Positions 33,247-42,581 of a stretch of 64,000 bases of DNA are shown here, piece by piece (positions within the stretch are counted from its first letter, which is position 1; the number at the start of each line of letters is the position of its first letter). The DNA is from Sva-07 sp963715285 (GTDB lineage: Bacteria; Actinomycetota; Acidimicrobiia; Acidimicrobiales; Ilumatobacteraceae): assembly GCA_963715285.1 (NCBI GenBank), contig CAVQRU010000007.1, forward strand, positions 1 through 64,000, in the 5' to 3' direction. The translations under genes and the position numbers were made by a program. The notes beneath the pieces were generated by a model. The model was not told the DNA's origin. It made no database searches and worked only from the letters and a program-made list of their open reading frames with translations.

Positions 33247-35049
33247 ATGCGGCAAGGATCGAGACGACTCACGACGATCGTGGCAGGTGTCTGCGTGATC
33301 GGAGCGATCGCCGTCACGTCCCGGGGTGACGCGGCGGCGGAGGTGCACCTCACCGCAGCGGGTGATTACGGCGTCCAACCGGCGACGGTCACCGTGCTCG
33401 ACGAGGTGGCCCGACGGGCTCCCGACGCCCACCTCGCGCTCGGTGACCTGTCCTACGGCAACGTCGCCACCGAGTCGGATTGGTGCGACTTCGTCAAGGG
33501 TCGTGTCGGTGAGGGGTTCCCGTTCCAGCTGATCTCGGGGAACCACGAGAGCGACGACGTACCGGACGGCGCCATCAACAACTTCGGCGCCTGCCTGCCC
33601 AACCAGATCCCGGGCGTCATCGGCGTCTACGGCCGCGAGTACGTGATGGACTTCCCGAAGAACGCACCGCTCGTTCGCGTGATCCAGACGAGCCCGAACC
33701 TCACCTTCGAAGGCGCACGCTGGGAGTACCGCCGCGGCGACGCCCACTACGAGTGGTTGTCCGCGGCGATCGATGACGGACGCGACCTCGGCGCCCGGTG
33801 GATCATCGTGACCTCTCACTACCCGTGCCTGACCGTCGGCGCCAACGGATGCCCGGGCAGCGCGTCGGACTTCTACGACCTCCTGGTCACCAAGCGAGTC
33901 GACCTCGTCCTCCACGGACACGACCACAACTACGCCCGCACTCACCAGCTCCGATCCGGCGTGCCCGGCTGCGCCCGGGTACCCGCCTTCACCTTCGACC
34001 CCGACTGCGTCGTCGACCGCGACGGCGACTTCGTCGCCGGAGGTGGGACCGTGTTCGCCACGGTGGGCACCGGTGGGATCCCGTTGCGCCCGGTCGACAG
34101 CGCCGACCCCGAAGCGGGCTACTTCGCGGCCTGGTCGGGCAGCAACTCACGGCCGTCCAACGGGTTGCTCGACATCCGAGCGACGGATGCACGCCTCACC
34201 GCGAGCTTCGTGTCCACCTCCGGTGCCGGTTTCACCGACTCGTTCACCCTGACCGCCGGACCCGTCCCACCGGCCCCCACCACGAGCAGCGCGACGTCCA
34301 CGTCGGCGTCGCCGACGACGAGTACCGCGCCCACATCGACCACATCGACCCCGAGCACGACCAGCACGAGTTCGACGACGACCACCACCACGACCACCAC
34401 CACCGTGCCGACGACCGACGTTCGCGACCGCGACACCTTCGGCCGCATCGTCGCCACCGGCTGGGGCATCTCCGACTCGGGCGGACTCTGGTCGACATCG
34501 CCGTCGAGCTCGTTCTCCGTCGACGGTTCGGCCGGCCGGTTCGTCACGTCGGCAGGAACGTCGCGTCTGGCACTGCTGACGGCCAGCGCTGCCGTCGACA
34601 ACGACCTGCAGGTCACCGTGTCGAACGACAAGCCGCCAACCGGGAGCGGGCTCTACCTCTCGGTCATCGCCCGCGCCGTTCCGGGCGCATCCGACTACCG
34701 CACCGTGGTACGCACGAGGTCCGACGGACGTGTCTCCCTCCGACTCGACCGCGGCACGTCGCCCACCATCGCCAGCGAGGTCACGGTGCCGGGTCTGCGG
34801 GTCGAACCCGGTCAGCAATTACGCGTCCGCGTGCAGGCCATCGGCACCGCACCGACGACGGTGCGAGCCAAGATCTGGCCGATCGGCTCGGCCGAGCCCA
34901 CGGCGTGGCTGGTGGAGACGACCGACGGCACGCCGGCGCTCCAGGCCCCCGGCACCGTCGGCCTGTACGCCTACCTGTCGAGTTCGGCCACCAACGGACC
35001 GATCACGTCGACGATCGACGACCTCGTCGTCACCACACCCCGAGGGTGA
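33247..35049 (+). CDS. Secreted calcineurin-like metallophosphoesterase with Thr/Ser-rich linker and C-terminal beta domain
   Basis: 600 residues. The signal peptide is about residues 1-33 (basic MRQGSRRLTT, then IVAGVCVIGAIAVTS, cut near GDAAA). A metallophosphoesterase domain of the purple-acid-phosphatase kind follows to about residue 330: TAAGDYGVQ, LALGDLSYGN (Asp), LISGNHESDD (Asn-His), IVTSHYPC (His) and LVLHGHDHNYAR (His-x-His). A linker of about 50 residues is almost all Thr, Ser and Pro, probably glycosylated or wall-spanning. The last ~220 residues form a beta-rich module resembling LamG/concanavalin-like domains (DRDTFGRIVATGWG...). ATG 33247 fits the signal peptide. It probably acts outside the cell on phosphate esters; the substrate is unknown. 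Confidence 0.85.
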   Translation: MRQGSRRLTTIVAGVCVIGAIAVTSRGDAAAEVHLTAAGDYGVQPATVTVLDEVARRAPDAHLALGDLSYGNVATESDWCDFVKGRVGEGFPFQLISGNHESDDVPDGAINNFGACLPNQIPGVIGVYGREYVMDFPKNAPLVRVIQTSPNLTFEGARWEYRRGDAHYEWLSAAIDDGRDLGARWIIVTSHYPCLTVGANGCPGSASDFYDLLVTKRVDLVLHGHDHNYARTHQLRSGVPGCARVPAFTFDPDCVVDRDGDFVAGGGTVFATVGTGGIPLRPVDSADPEAGYFAAWSGSNSRPSNGLLDIRATDARLTASFVSTSGAGFTDSFTLTAGPVPPAPTTSSATSTSASPTTSTAPTSTTSTPSTTSTSSTTTTTTTTTTVPTTDVRDRDTFGRIVATGWGISDSGGLWSTSPSSSFSVDGSAGRFVTSAGTSRLALLTASAAVDNDLQVTVSNDKPPTGSGLYLSVIARAVPGASDYRTVVRTRSDGRVSLRLDRGTSPTIASEVTVPGLRVEPGQQLRVRVQAIGTAPTTVRAKIWPIGSAEPTAWLVETTDGTPALQAPGTVGLYAYLSSSATNGPITSTIDDLVVTTPRG

Positions 35050-35095
35050 TCGCTCCGGGACGGGCGCATCACCCGGCCAGGGCTGCGCCGGCCGG

Positions 35096-36535
35096 TCAGG
35101 CGAGTTTCTCGACGAACGCCTCGAGCTGGCGCAGGTTGCGACACTCGTAGACACCGTCGGTGTGCGTGCCGTACTCGCCCACGATCGAATCGCCGGTGTT
35201 CCAGTAGCTGCGCGGCTCGGGGTTCAACCAGTAGACGTGACGGGCCTTCTGGGCGATCTCCTTGACGACCCAGGCCTGACTCGCGTGGTAGTTGTTGCGG
35301 GCGTCGCCGAGCAACAGCACGGTCGACTTCGGCCCGATGTCCTTGCCGTAGCGCTCCCAGAACACCTCGAACGCGTGGCCGTAGTCGGAGTGGCCGTCGA
35401 CCCACACCACGTCGGCCTCGGTGTTGACCCGATGGATCGCCTCGGTGATGTCCTCGGTCGCCCGGAAGTAGTCGGTGACCTCGTCGATGCCGTCGATGAA
35501 CACGAACGAACGGACCTTCGAGAACTGGTTCTGGATCGCGTACACCAGCATCAGGGTGAAGCGAGCGAACGCCGCGACCGAACCGGAGATGTCGGCGACC
35601 ACGATCAATTCGGGCTTGGCCGGACGCGGGTACTTGAACTTCGGTTCGGCCGGGACGCCGCCGTAGCTGAGCGAGTGGCGCACCGTGTTGCGGAAGTCGA
35701 GCGGCCCCTTGCGACCGTGGCGGCGCTTGCGGGCGAGCCGGGCGGCCAGCTTGCGGGTGAGCGGATAGAGCGACTTCTTCAGCGCCTGCATCTCGTCGCG
35801 TGACGCATGCATGAACTCGACGTCCTCGGGCAGCGGCTTGCGGAGCGTCTTGGCCATCGCCTCGGCGCCCCGGTCGGCGACGAGCCGGCGGCGGATCTCG
35901 GCTTCGATCTCGCCCTTGAACTTCTCGATTCGATCCTCGAACTCCTCCTTCTCGAGGCGCTCCTCCAGCGGCGTCAGGTCGCCGTCGGCGTCCTGACGGG
36001 CCTGGTCCATCATCTTGTCGAGCATGGCGTCGAGGTCGAGGTTCCGCAGGGTTCGGTAGAGGTAGTACGTACCGCCGACCGGGCGACCGGGCTCCATGCC
36101 GGCGAATCGCTGGACGGCCTGCTTGGCCATCGCCCGCATCACGCCCTGATCGCCGTTCATCAACGCCGACATCAGCATCTGGGCGATCTCTTCGGGTGTG
36201 AGGCTGTCGAGCCCGCCGGCGCCGCCCGATCCCTCCTGCTTCTGCTGCTCCTGCAGCTCGCGCCACAGCTCGTCGATGTCGGTCTCGTCGTCGCCGCCCT
36301 CGACCAGCCGGTATTCCGGCCCGCGGAGGCTGAAATACACCTCGAACACCGTCTCGAAGCTGCGCCAGTGCGCATGGTTCTTGATCAGCGTCGCGCCGAG
36401 CGCGTACTTGAACGCCTCACGATCCTCGATCGGGATGTGCTGGACGGCCTCCATCGCGTCGAGGTTCTCCGTCAGGCTGACGGGCAGCCCGGCGTTGCGG
36501 AGTTCGACGACGAAGCCGTTGAGGAGATCGAGCAT
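35096..36535 (-). CDS. VWA-domain protein (CoxE-like), MoxR partner
   Basis: 479 residues. The C-terminal von Willebrand A domain has the metal-site motif VVADISGSVAAFARF and continues with VRSFVFIDGIDEVTDYF and TVLLLGDARNNY. The N-terminal half is helical and highly charged (EEFEDRIEKFKGEIEAEIRR, DELWRELQEQQKQE). Layout and length match CoxE/YeaD-like proteins that work with MoxR AAA+ ATPases. Its start lies 15 bases after the MoxR gene stop, so both share a transcript. Such pairs act as chaperones for metal insertion or complex assembly; the client is not evident here. Confidence 0.85.
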   Translation of the reverse strand: MLDLLNGFVVELRNAGLPVSLTENLDAMEAVQHIPIEDREAFKYALGATLIKNHAHWRSFETVFEVYFSLRGPEYRLVEGGDDETDIDELWRELQEQQKQEGSGGAGGLDSLTPEEIAQMLMSALMNGDQGVMRAMAKQAVQRFAGMEPGRPVGGTYYLYRTLRNLDLDAMLDKMMDQARQDADGDLTPLEERLEKEEFEDRIEKFKGEIEAEIRRRLVADRGAEAMAKTLRKPLPEDVEFMHASRDEMQALKKSLYPLTRKLAARLARKRRHGRKGPLDFRNTVRHSLSYGGVPAEPKFKYPRPAKPELIVVADISGSVAAFARFTLMLVYAIQNQFSKVRSFVFIDGIDEVTDYFRATEDITEAIHRVNTEADVVWVDGHSDYGHAFEVFWERYGKDIGPKSTVLLLGDARNNYHASQAWVVKEIAQKARHVYWLNPEPRSYWNTGDSIVGEYGTHTDGVYECRNLRQLEAFVEKLA

Positions 36536-36550
36536 CAGACGGTCAGACGA

Positions 36551-37456
36551 TCACTCGTCGACGGACAGTTCCTTCGCCGCCTTGGCGATGTCGGTCTGGT
36601 ACTTGAGCAGGACATTGAGCGTGTCCTTCGCGGTCTGCTCGTCGATGTTGTCGATGTTGAGCAGCATCAGCGTTCGGGCCCAGTCGAGCGTCTCGGACAC
36701 ACTGGGCGACTTCTTGAGGTCGAGCTGGCGGATCGAGCGGACGATGCGGGCGACCTGGTCGGCGAGGTGCTCGGTGATGTCGGGCACCTTCGCGAGCACG
36801 ATCTCCTTCTCGCGCTCGAGCTGCGGGTAGTCGACGTGCAGGTAGAGACAGCGCCGCTTCAGCGCCTCGGACAGCTCGCGGGTGTTGTTCGAGGTGAGGA
36901 ACACCAGCGGGATCTGAGTGGCGGTGATCGTGCCCAGCTCGGGGATCGACACCTGGTAGTCGGACAGGATCTCGAGCAGCAGCGCCTCGGTCTCGACCTC
37001 GACGCGGTCGACCTCGTCGATCAGCAGGACCACCGGGTCGGTGGCGGTGATCGCCTCGAGGAGGGGTCGGGTGAGGAGGAACTCGTCGGAGAAGATGTCG
37101 TCCTTGATCTCCGTCCAGTCCTCGCCCTGCTCGCCGCGTTCGGTCTGGATGCGCAGGAGCTGCTTCTTGTAGTTCCACTCGTAGAGGGCTTTGGACTCGT
37201 CGAGGCCCTCGTAGCACTGCAGGCGGATGAGCCGGGCGTCGGTGATCTCGGCGATCGACTTGGCGAGCTGCGTCTTGCCGGTGCCGGCGGGACCCTCGAC
37301 CAGCACGGGCTTGGAGAGGCGGTCGGCCAGGTAGGCAACGCCGGCGATTCCGTCGTCGGCGAGGTAGTTGACGTCGCGCAGGGCGTCGCGCACCGAGTGC
37401 ACACTCTCGAAGCGGTTGGTCGTGCTACCGGGCGCCCCGGCATCCGTGGTGGTCAT
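36551..37456 (-). CDS. MoxR-family AAA+ ATPase
   Basis: 301 residues. Walker A is VLVEGPAGTGKTQLAKSIAE and Walker B is DPVVLLIDEVDRVEVETEA. Sensor 1 is FLTSNNTRELSEALKRR, followed by the arginine-finger region CLYLHVDYP. A helical lid domain closes the protein. ATG 37456 was chosen because the frame upstream crosses the divergent promoter region. It is translated first, with the CoxE-like VWA gene following. The two are expected to form an ATP-driven assembly or chaperone machine. Confidence 0.9.
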   Translation of the reverse strand: MTTTDAGAPGSTTNRFESVHSVRDALRDVNYLADDGIAGVAYLADRLSKPVLVEGPAGTGKTQLAKSIAEITDARLIRLQCYEGLDESKALYEWNYKKQLLRIQTERGEQGEDWTEIKDDIFSDEFLLTRPLLEAITATDPVVLLIDEVDRVEVETEALLLEILSDYQVSIPELGTITATQIPLVFLTSNNTRELSEALKRRCLYLHVDYPQLEREKEIVLAKVPDITEHLADQVARIVRSIRQLDLKKSPSVSETLDWARTLMLLNIDNIDEQTAKDTLNVLLKYQTDIAKAAKELSVDE

Positions 37457-37517
37457 GCGTCGCACGCTACCTGCCCCCTTGACCCGCGGGTCAATTGGGA
37501 TGTCGTACGGTACGGCC

Positions 37518-38264
37518 ATGCCCGGTACGTCGTTCGACCGCGTCGCCTCGATCTACGACGAGACCCGGGGCGGCGAACGCCGGGGCAACCACTTCGCCGA
37601 AGATCTCGTTCCCTGGATCAGCGGGCCGAGGGTCGTCGAACTCGGCGTCGGTACCGGCGTGATCGCCCGTGGTCTGCTGCGACACCGAATCGATGTCGTC
37701 GGCTTCGACCTGAGCGAGGCGATGATGCGCGCCGCGACCACCCGAATCGGCCTCCGGGTGGCGACGGCCGATGTCGACCAGCTGCCACTCGCCGACGACA
37801 GCGTCGACACCGCCTTCTTCGTCTGGGTGCTGCAACTGGTCTCTGACCCGATCGCCACGCTCACCGAGGCCGCCCGCATCGTTCGACCGGGCGGGCGGGT
37901 CATCGCCATCTTGTCGAATGGCGAGTACGCCCCCGACGACGAGATCGCCCCGACCGTCGACGGGCTTGCGGCACTGCGCCGGATGCGACGGGACCACAAC
38001 ACCGTCGCCGCCGACAGCCACCGCGACCTCAGCCTGATCCACGACGGCTTCACCACGTGGGACGAGTTCGAGACCGCACCGTCGACCGAGGCCGACGCGA
38101 TCGAGCAGCGGATCTACTCCTCGCTCTTCGACGTCGACGACGCAACCTGGGCAGACGTGGTCGAACCGGTGATCGCCGAGTTGCGGACCCTCCCCGATCC
38201 GGACCGCCCTCGCCGGCGCCGCAACCGCCACCCCCTCCTCGTGTGGGAGACAACACGGGTCTGA
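37518..38264 (+). CDS. SAM-dependent class I methyltransferase
   Basis: 248 residues of the Methyltransf_11/UbiE-like type. SAM-binding motif I is RVVELGVGTGVIARGLLRH, the acidic end of strand 2 is VVGFDLSEAMMRAA, then VATADVDQLPLADDSVDTAF and the ARIVRPGGRVIAI post-motif. The N-terminus (MPGTSFDRVASIYDETRGG) is typical of small-molecule methyltransferases. Its TGA stop falls in the loop of a perfect 14-bp hairpin, so the last codons (ETTRV) are part of the repeat. The acceptor is unknown. Confidence 0.85.
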   Translation: MPGTSFDRVASIYDETRGGERRGNHFAEDLVPWISGPRVVELGVGTGVIARGLLRHRIDVVGFDLSEAMMRAATTRIGLRVATADVDQLPLADDSVDTAFFVWVLQLVSDPIATLTEAARIVRPGGRVIAILSNGEYAPDDEIAPTVDGLAALRRMRRDHNTVAADSHRDLSLIHDGFTTWDEFETAPSTEADAIEQRIYSSLFDVDDATWADVVEPVIAELRTLPDPDRPRRRRNRHPLLVWETTRV

Positions 38265-38277
38265 CCCGTGTTGTCTC
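38247..38277. repeat. Perfect 14-bp hairpin, GGGTCTGACCC family (copy 3)
   Basis: GAGACAACACGGGT and ACCCGTGTTGTCTC pair perfectly around a CTG loop. The TGA stop codon of the methyltransferase gene is formed by the loop and first stem base (38262-38264). This shows that the element entered, or evolved over, the 3' end of the coding sequence. Confidence 0.8.
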
Positions 38278-38322
38278 GCGGTGCCGCGGGGTGATCTGGC
38301 ACCAGCACTAGCGTTCGCTCGG

Positions 38323-39891
38323 ATGAGTGGGCTGCTTCGGAGCAACGTCGTCGTTGCCAGTGGCACGGCGCTCTCGAGGGTCACCGGGCTGCTCCGCCTG
38401 ATCGTGCTCGGCTACGTCCTCGGCCAGACCGCGCTGTCAGATGCCTACCTGATCGCCAACGAGACGCCGAACATCGTCTACGAGCTGTTGCTCGGCGGAC
38501 TGCTCTCGGCGACGTTGGTCCCGTTGTTCTCCACGTTCGTCGAGACCGACGACGACGAGTCGACGAACGTCGTCCTCACGGTCTCGGTGGCGCTGATGGT
38601 GGCGTTGACGGCCGTCGCCGTCCTCGCCGCCCCACTGATCTTCGGGCTCTACTCGGTCAACGTCGCCGGCGGCGTCGACGCCGACACGTACCGGGAGGTC
38701 GGTACGACGCTCGCTCGGATCTTCCTGATCCAGATCCTGTTCTACGGCCTGGTCGGACTCGCTAACGCGTTCCTCAACAGCCGCCGCCGGTTCTTCGCCG
38801 CCGCCTGGGCACCCATCCTGCCGAACATCATCATCATCGCGTTCCTGCTGTCGCTCCCGAATCCCGGGTCGGCCGACTGGCAGCTCGAGGAGGTGTTGTC
38901 GAACGATCGCCTCCGCTGGACCCTCGGCCTCGGCGCCACGGTCGGCATCGCGTCGATGGCCGCGGTGCTGATCCCGGCGATGTTCGCCACCGGCTTCCGC
39001 TTCCGACCCAACTTCGACGTCAGGCATCCCGCGGTCCGCAAGCTGCTGTCGCTGTCGTTCTGGACGATCGGGTTCGTCGTCGCCAACCAGGTCGCACTGC
39101 TGGTCGTGCGCAACCTGGCCGCACCCGGCTCGAGCGAGGCGAGCGCGTACATCAACGCCTTCACCTTCTTCGTCCTCCCCCACGGTCTCCTCGCCGTCTC
39201 GATCGCCACCACCTTCCAGCCGGAGATGTCGCGCTCGGTCGCCCGCCGCGACCGGACCGGCTTCGTCGACCAGGCTTCGCTCGGGCTGCGGATGACCGCG
39301 CTCTTCACGATCCCCGCCGGGGTCGGCATCTTCGTGCTGCGCCAGCCGATCATCGGCGCGCTCCTGCAGCGCGGCGAGTTCAGCGCCGAGGACGCCGACG
39401 CCGCCCAACGGGCGCTCGCCGGGCTCGCGCTCGGCCTCGGCGCGTTCTCGATCTACATGTTCGTGTTGCGAGGGTTCTACGCCCACAAGGACACCAAGAC
39501 GCCGTTCAAGATCAACGTCGTCGAGAACCTGATCAACATCGTCCTCGCGTTCGTACTCGTCGATCGATACGGCGTGCTCGGTCTCGGCCTCGCGTTCGCA
39601 CTCGCCTACGTCGTCTCGTCGCTGTGGGGCATGCAGGTGCTCGGCTACAAGGTCCCGGGCTTCTCGGTCCGTTCGATCCTGGCGAGCATCGCGCCGATGA
39701 TCCTCGCCGCGGTCCTGATGGCCGAAGCCGTGTGGCTGGTCACCCAGCAGGTCGGTGGCAACAGCGGCACCGATGCCGTCGTCCGACTCGCCGTCGGTGC
39801 GGTGGTCGGCGTGGTCGTGTACCTCGGGGTGCTGTTCGCGCTCGGCGTCCCCGAACTCGCCGCCGTCCGCCGCCGTCTCCGCCGCTCCTGA
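38323..39891 (+). CDS. murJ: Lipid II flippase MurJ (MviN family)
   Basis: 522 residues, polytopic (about 14 membrane segments), MOP/MVF superfamily. It moves lipid II across the membrane for peptidoglycan synthesis. Typical beginning VVVASGTALSRVTGLLR, then DAYLIANETPNIVYELLLGG, LVGLANAFLNSRRRFFA, and the conserved loop LRGFYAHKDTKTPFKINVVE. No C-terminal kinase-like or other extension of the sort fused to mycobacterial MviN. ATG 38323 gives the usual start. Tandem 71-bp hairpin units begin 8 bases after its stop. Confidence 0.93.
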   Translation: MSGLLRSNVVVASGTALSRVTGLLRLIVLGYVLGQTALSDAYLIANETPNIVYELLLGGLLSATLVPLFSTFVETDDDESTNVVLTVSVALMVALTAVAVLAAPLIFGLYSVNVAGGVDADTYREVGTTLARIFLIQILFYGLVGLANAFLNSRRRFFAAAWAPILPNIIIIAFLLSLPNPGSADWQLEEVLSNDRLRWTLGLGATVGIASMAAVLIPAMFATGFRFRPNFDVRHPAVRKLLSLSFWTIGFVVANQVALLVVRNLAAPGSSEASAYINAFTFFVLPHGLLAVSIATTFQPEMSRSVARRDRTGFVDQASLGLRMTALFTIPAGVGIFVLRQPIIGALLQRGEFSAEDADAAQRALAGLALGLGAFSIYMFVLRGFYAHKDTKTPFKINVVENLINIVLAFVLVDRYGVLGLGLAFALAYVVSSLWGMQVLGYKVPGFSVRSILASIAPMILAAVLMAEAVWLVTQQVGGNSGTDAVVRLAVGAVVGVVVYLGVLFALGVPELAAVRRRLRRS

Positions 39892-39898
39892 CGCCCCG

Positions 39899-40169
39899 CA
39901 CCAGTCGTTTGCGCTGCGTTCCGAGTGGAGCGGCTCACCCGGATCCTCACGCAAACCCGCAACGCCCGACACCACTCGTTTGCGCTGCATTCCGAGTGAG
40001 ACGGCTCACCCGAATCCTCACGCAAACCCGCAACGCCCGACACCACTCGTTTGCGCTGCATTCCGAGTGAGACGCCTCACCCGAATCCTCACGCAAACCC
40101 GCAACGCCCGACACCAGTCGTTTGCGCTGCATTCCTGGTGAGACGGCTCACCCGAATCCTCACGCAAAC
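39899..40169. repeat. Four tandem 71-bp hairpin units between murJ and proB
   Basis: Units begin at 39899, 39970, 40041 and 40112; the last is cut short. Each contains GTTTGCG and CGCAAAC about 35 bases apart, enclosing a second stem built from GAGTGAG and CTCAC with flanking ATTC/GAAT, so every unit can fold into one long hairpin on either strand. Units 2 and 3 differ at a single base (ACGG versus ACGC), while unit 1 and unit 4 carry several changes. The array fills the space between two genes that end toward each other. It may act as a bidirectional terminator or be a REP/MITE-like element. It is not a CRISPR array: there are no variable spacers. Confidence 0.85.
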
Positions 40170-40175
40170 GGGCAG

Positions 40176-41264
40176 TCAGGTGGGGAGGACGACGAGGTCG
40201 TCGCGGTGGACCACCTCGTGGTTCACGCCGGCGGGGAGTTCGCCGGTTCGACGTCCGAGGACCGTACGGACCACCGACGCGTCGACGGCGACGAGACCGC
40301 GGGCGAACACTCGCCCGGACGCCCCGGCGATGTCGACGGTGTCACCCTCGACGAACCCGCCGTCGGCGGCGACGATGCCCGCCGGCAACAGACTGCTCGG
40401 CCGTTCGGTCAGCGCCCGCTCGGCGCCCTCGTCGACCCGCAGGACACCGGTGACCTCAGAGGCGAACGCGATCCACAACTTGCGCGCCGACAGCGTCCGG
40501 TCGTGGGCCTCGAAGGTGGTCCCGACGAGTTCGGCCGATGCCGCACCCGCCAGCACGTCGGGACGAGCTGCGCGGGCGATCACGCTGCGGATGCCCGACC
40601 ACGACGCCATTCGCGCCGCGGTCAGTTTCGATGCCATGCCACCGCTCCCCCGCCCACTGCCACCGGCGTCGGCGCGGATGGCGAGCAGCGGATCGCCCGA
40701 ACGCACGAGTGGGATGAGCGTCGCCGACGGATCACGGCGTGGGTCGGCGGTGTACACCCCGTCCATGTCGGTGAGCAGGACGAGCACGTCGGCGCCCACG
40801 CTGTTGGCCACGAGCGCAGCGAGACGGTCGTTGTCGCCGTATCGCAACTCGTCGTTGGCGATCGCGTCGTTCTCGTTGACGACCGGCACGCACCCGAGCT
40901 CCAGCAGGCGCTCGATCGTGCGGCGCGCGTGCAGGTACTGCACGCGATCGACGAAGTCGTGCGGGTCGAGCAGCACCTGGGCGCCGACGAGGCCGTGCCG
41001 CGCGAACTCCTGGTTGTAGGCCTCGACGAGGCGGCTCTGCCCGACGGCCGAGATCGCCTGGACCGTCTGCATGTCGGACGGCCGAGCGGAGAGGCCGAGC
41101 GCCTCCACACCAGCGGCCACCGCGCCCGACGACACCACGATCACCTCGTGGCCGCTGCGACGAAGACCCGCCACTTCGTCGGCCAGCTTGGCGAGCGCCA
41201 CCAGGTCGACCGCGCCGCGGTCGTCGGTGATCGACGCGGTCCCGATCTTCGCAACCACACGCAT
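40176..41264 (-). CDS. proB: Glutamate 5-kinase
   Basis: First step of proline synthesis: phosphorylates glutamate. 362 residues. The amino-acid-kinase domain starts MRVVAKIGTASITDD and shows VIVVSSGAVAAGVEALGL, PVVNENDAIANDELRYGDND (substrate and Mg site) and LLTDMDGVYTADPR. GTGGM-type residues appear as GSGRGSGGMASKLTAAR. The C-terminal ~75 residues form a PUA domain (GIVAADGGFVEGDTVDIAG). Obg lies 9 bases upstream on the same strand; the obg-proB order is common in actinobacteria. No proA in the window. Confidence 0.94.
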   Translation of the reverse strand: MRVVAKIGTASITDDRGAVDLVALAKLADEVAGLRRSGHEVIVVSSGAVAAGVEALGLSARPSDMQTVQAISAVGQSRLVEAYNQEFARHGLVGAQVLLDPHDFVDRVQYLHARRTIERLLELGCVPVVNENDAIANDELRYGDNDRLAALVANSVGADVLVLLTDMDGVYTADPRRDPSATLIPLVRSGDPLLAIRADAGGSGRGSGGMASKLTAARMASWSGIRSVIARAARPDVLAGAASAELVGTTFEAHDRTLSARKLWIAFASEVTGVLRVDEGAERALTERPSSLLPAGIVAADGGFVEGDTVDIAGASGRVFARGLVAVDASVVRTVLGRRTGELPAGVNHEVVHRDDLVVLPT

Positions 41265-41273
41265 GGCGAGCCC

Positions 41274-42530
<1,257 letters not shown>

Positions 42531-42581
42531 TTCCCGAAGGCTAACGCCGTCGGGCGAGGGGCATCTCGTATCGTCGGCAGC

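Noticed and set aside
33039..33353. Minus-strand frame ending VADGLLVPEPDHSHLDL upstream of the phosphoesterase gene
   Set aside because: The last residues look protein-like, but the frame overlaps the phosphoesterase signal peptide region and has no family motif; possibly a remnant, not supportable.
35807..37846. 679-codon plus-strand open frame
   Set aside because: Antisense shadow of the VWA and MoxR genes; its sequence is Leu/Asp/Val-biased with no recognisable domain.
39899..40169. CRISPR array
   Set aside because: The 71-bp units are head-to-tail without unique spacers and each is itself a hairpin; no cas genes are present.
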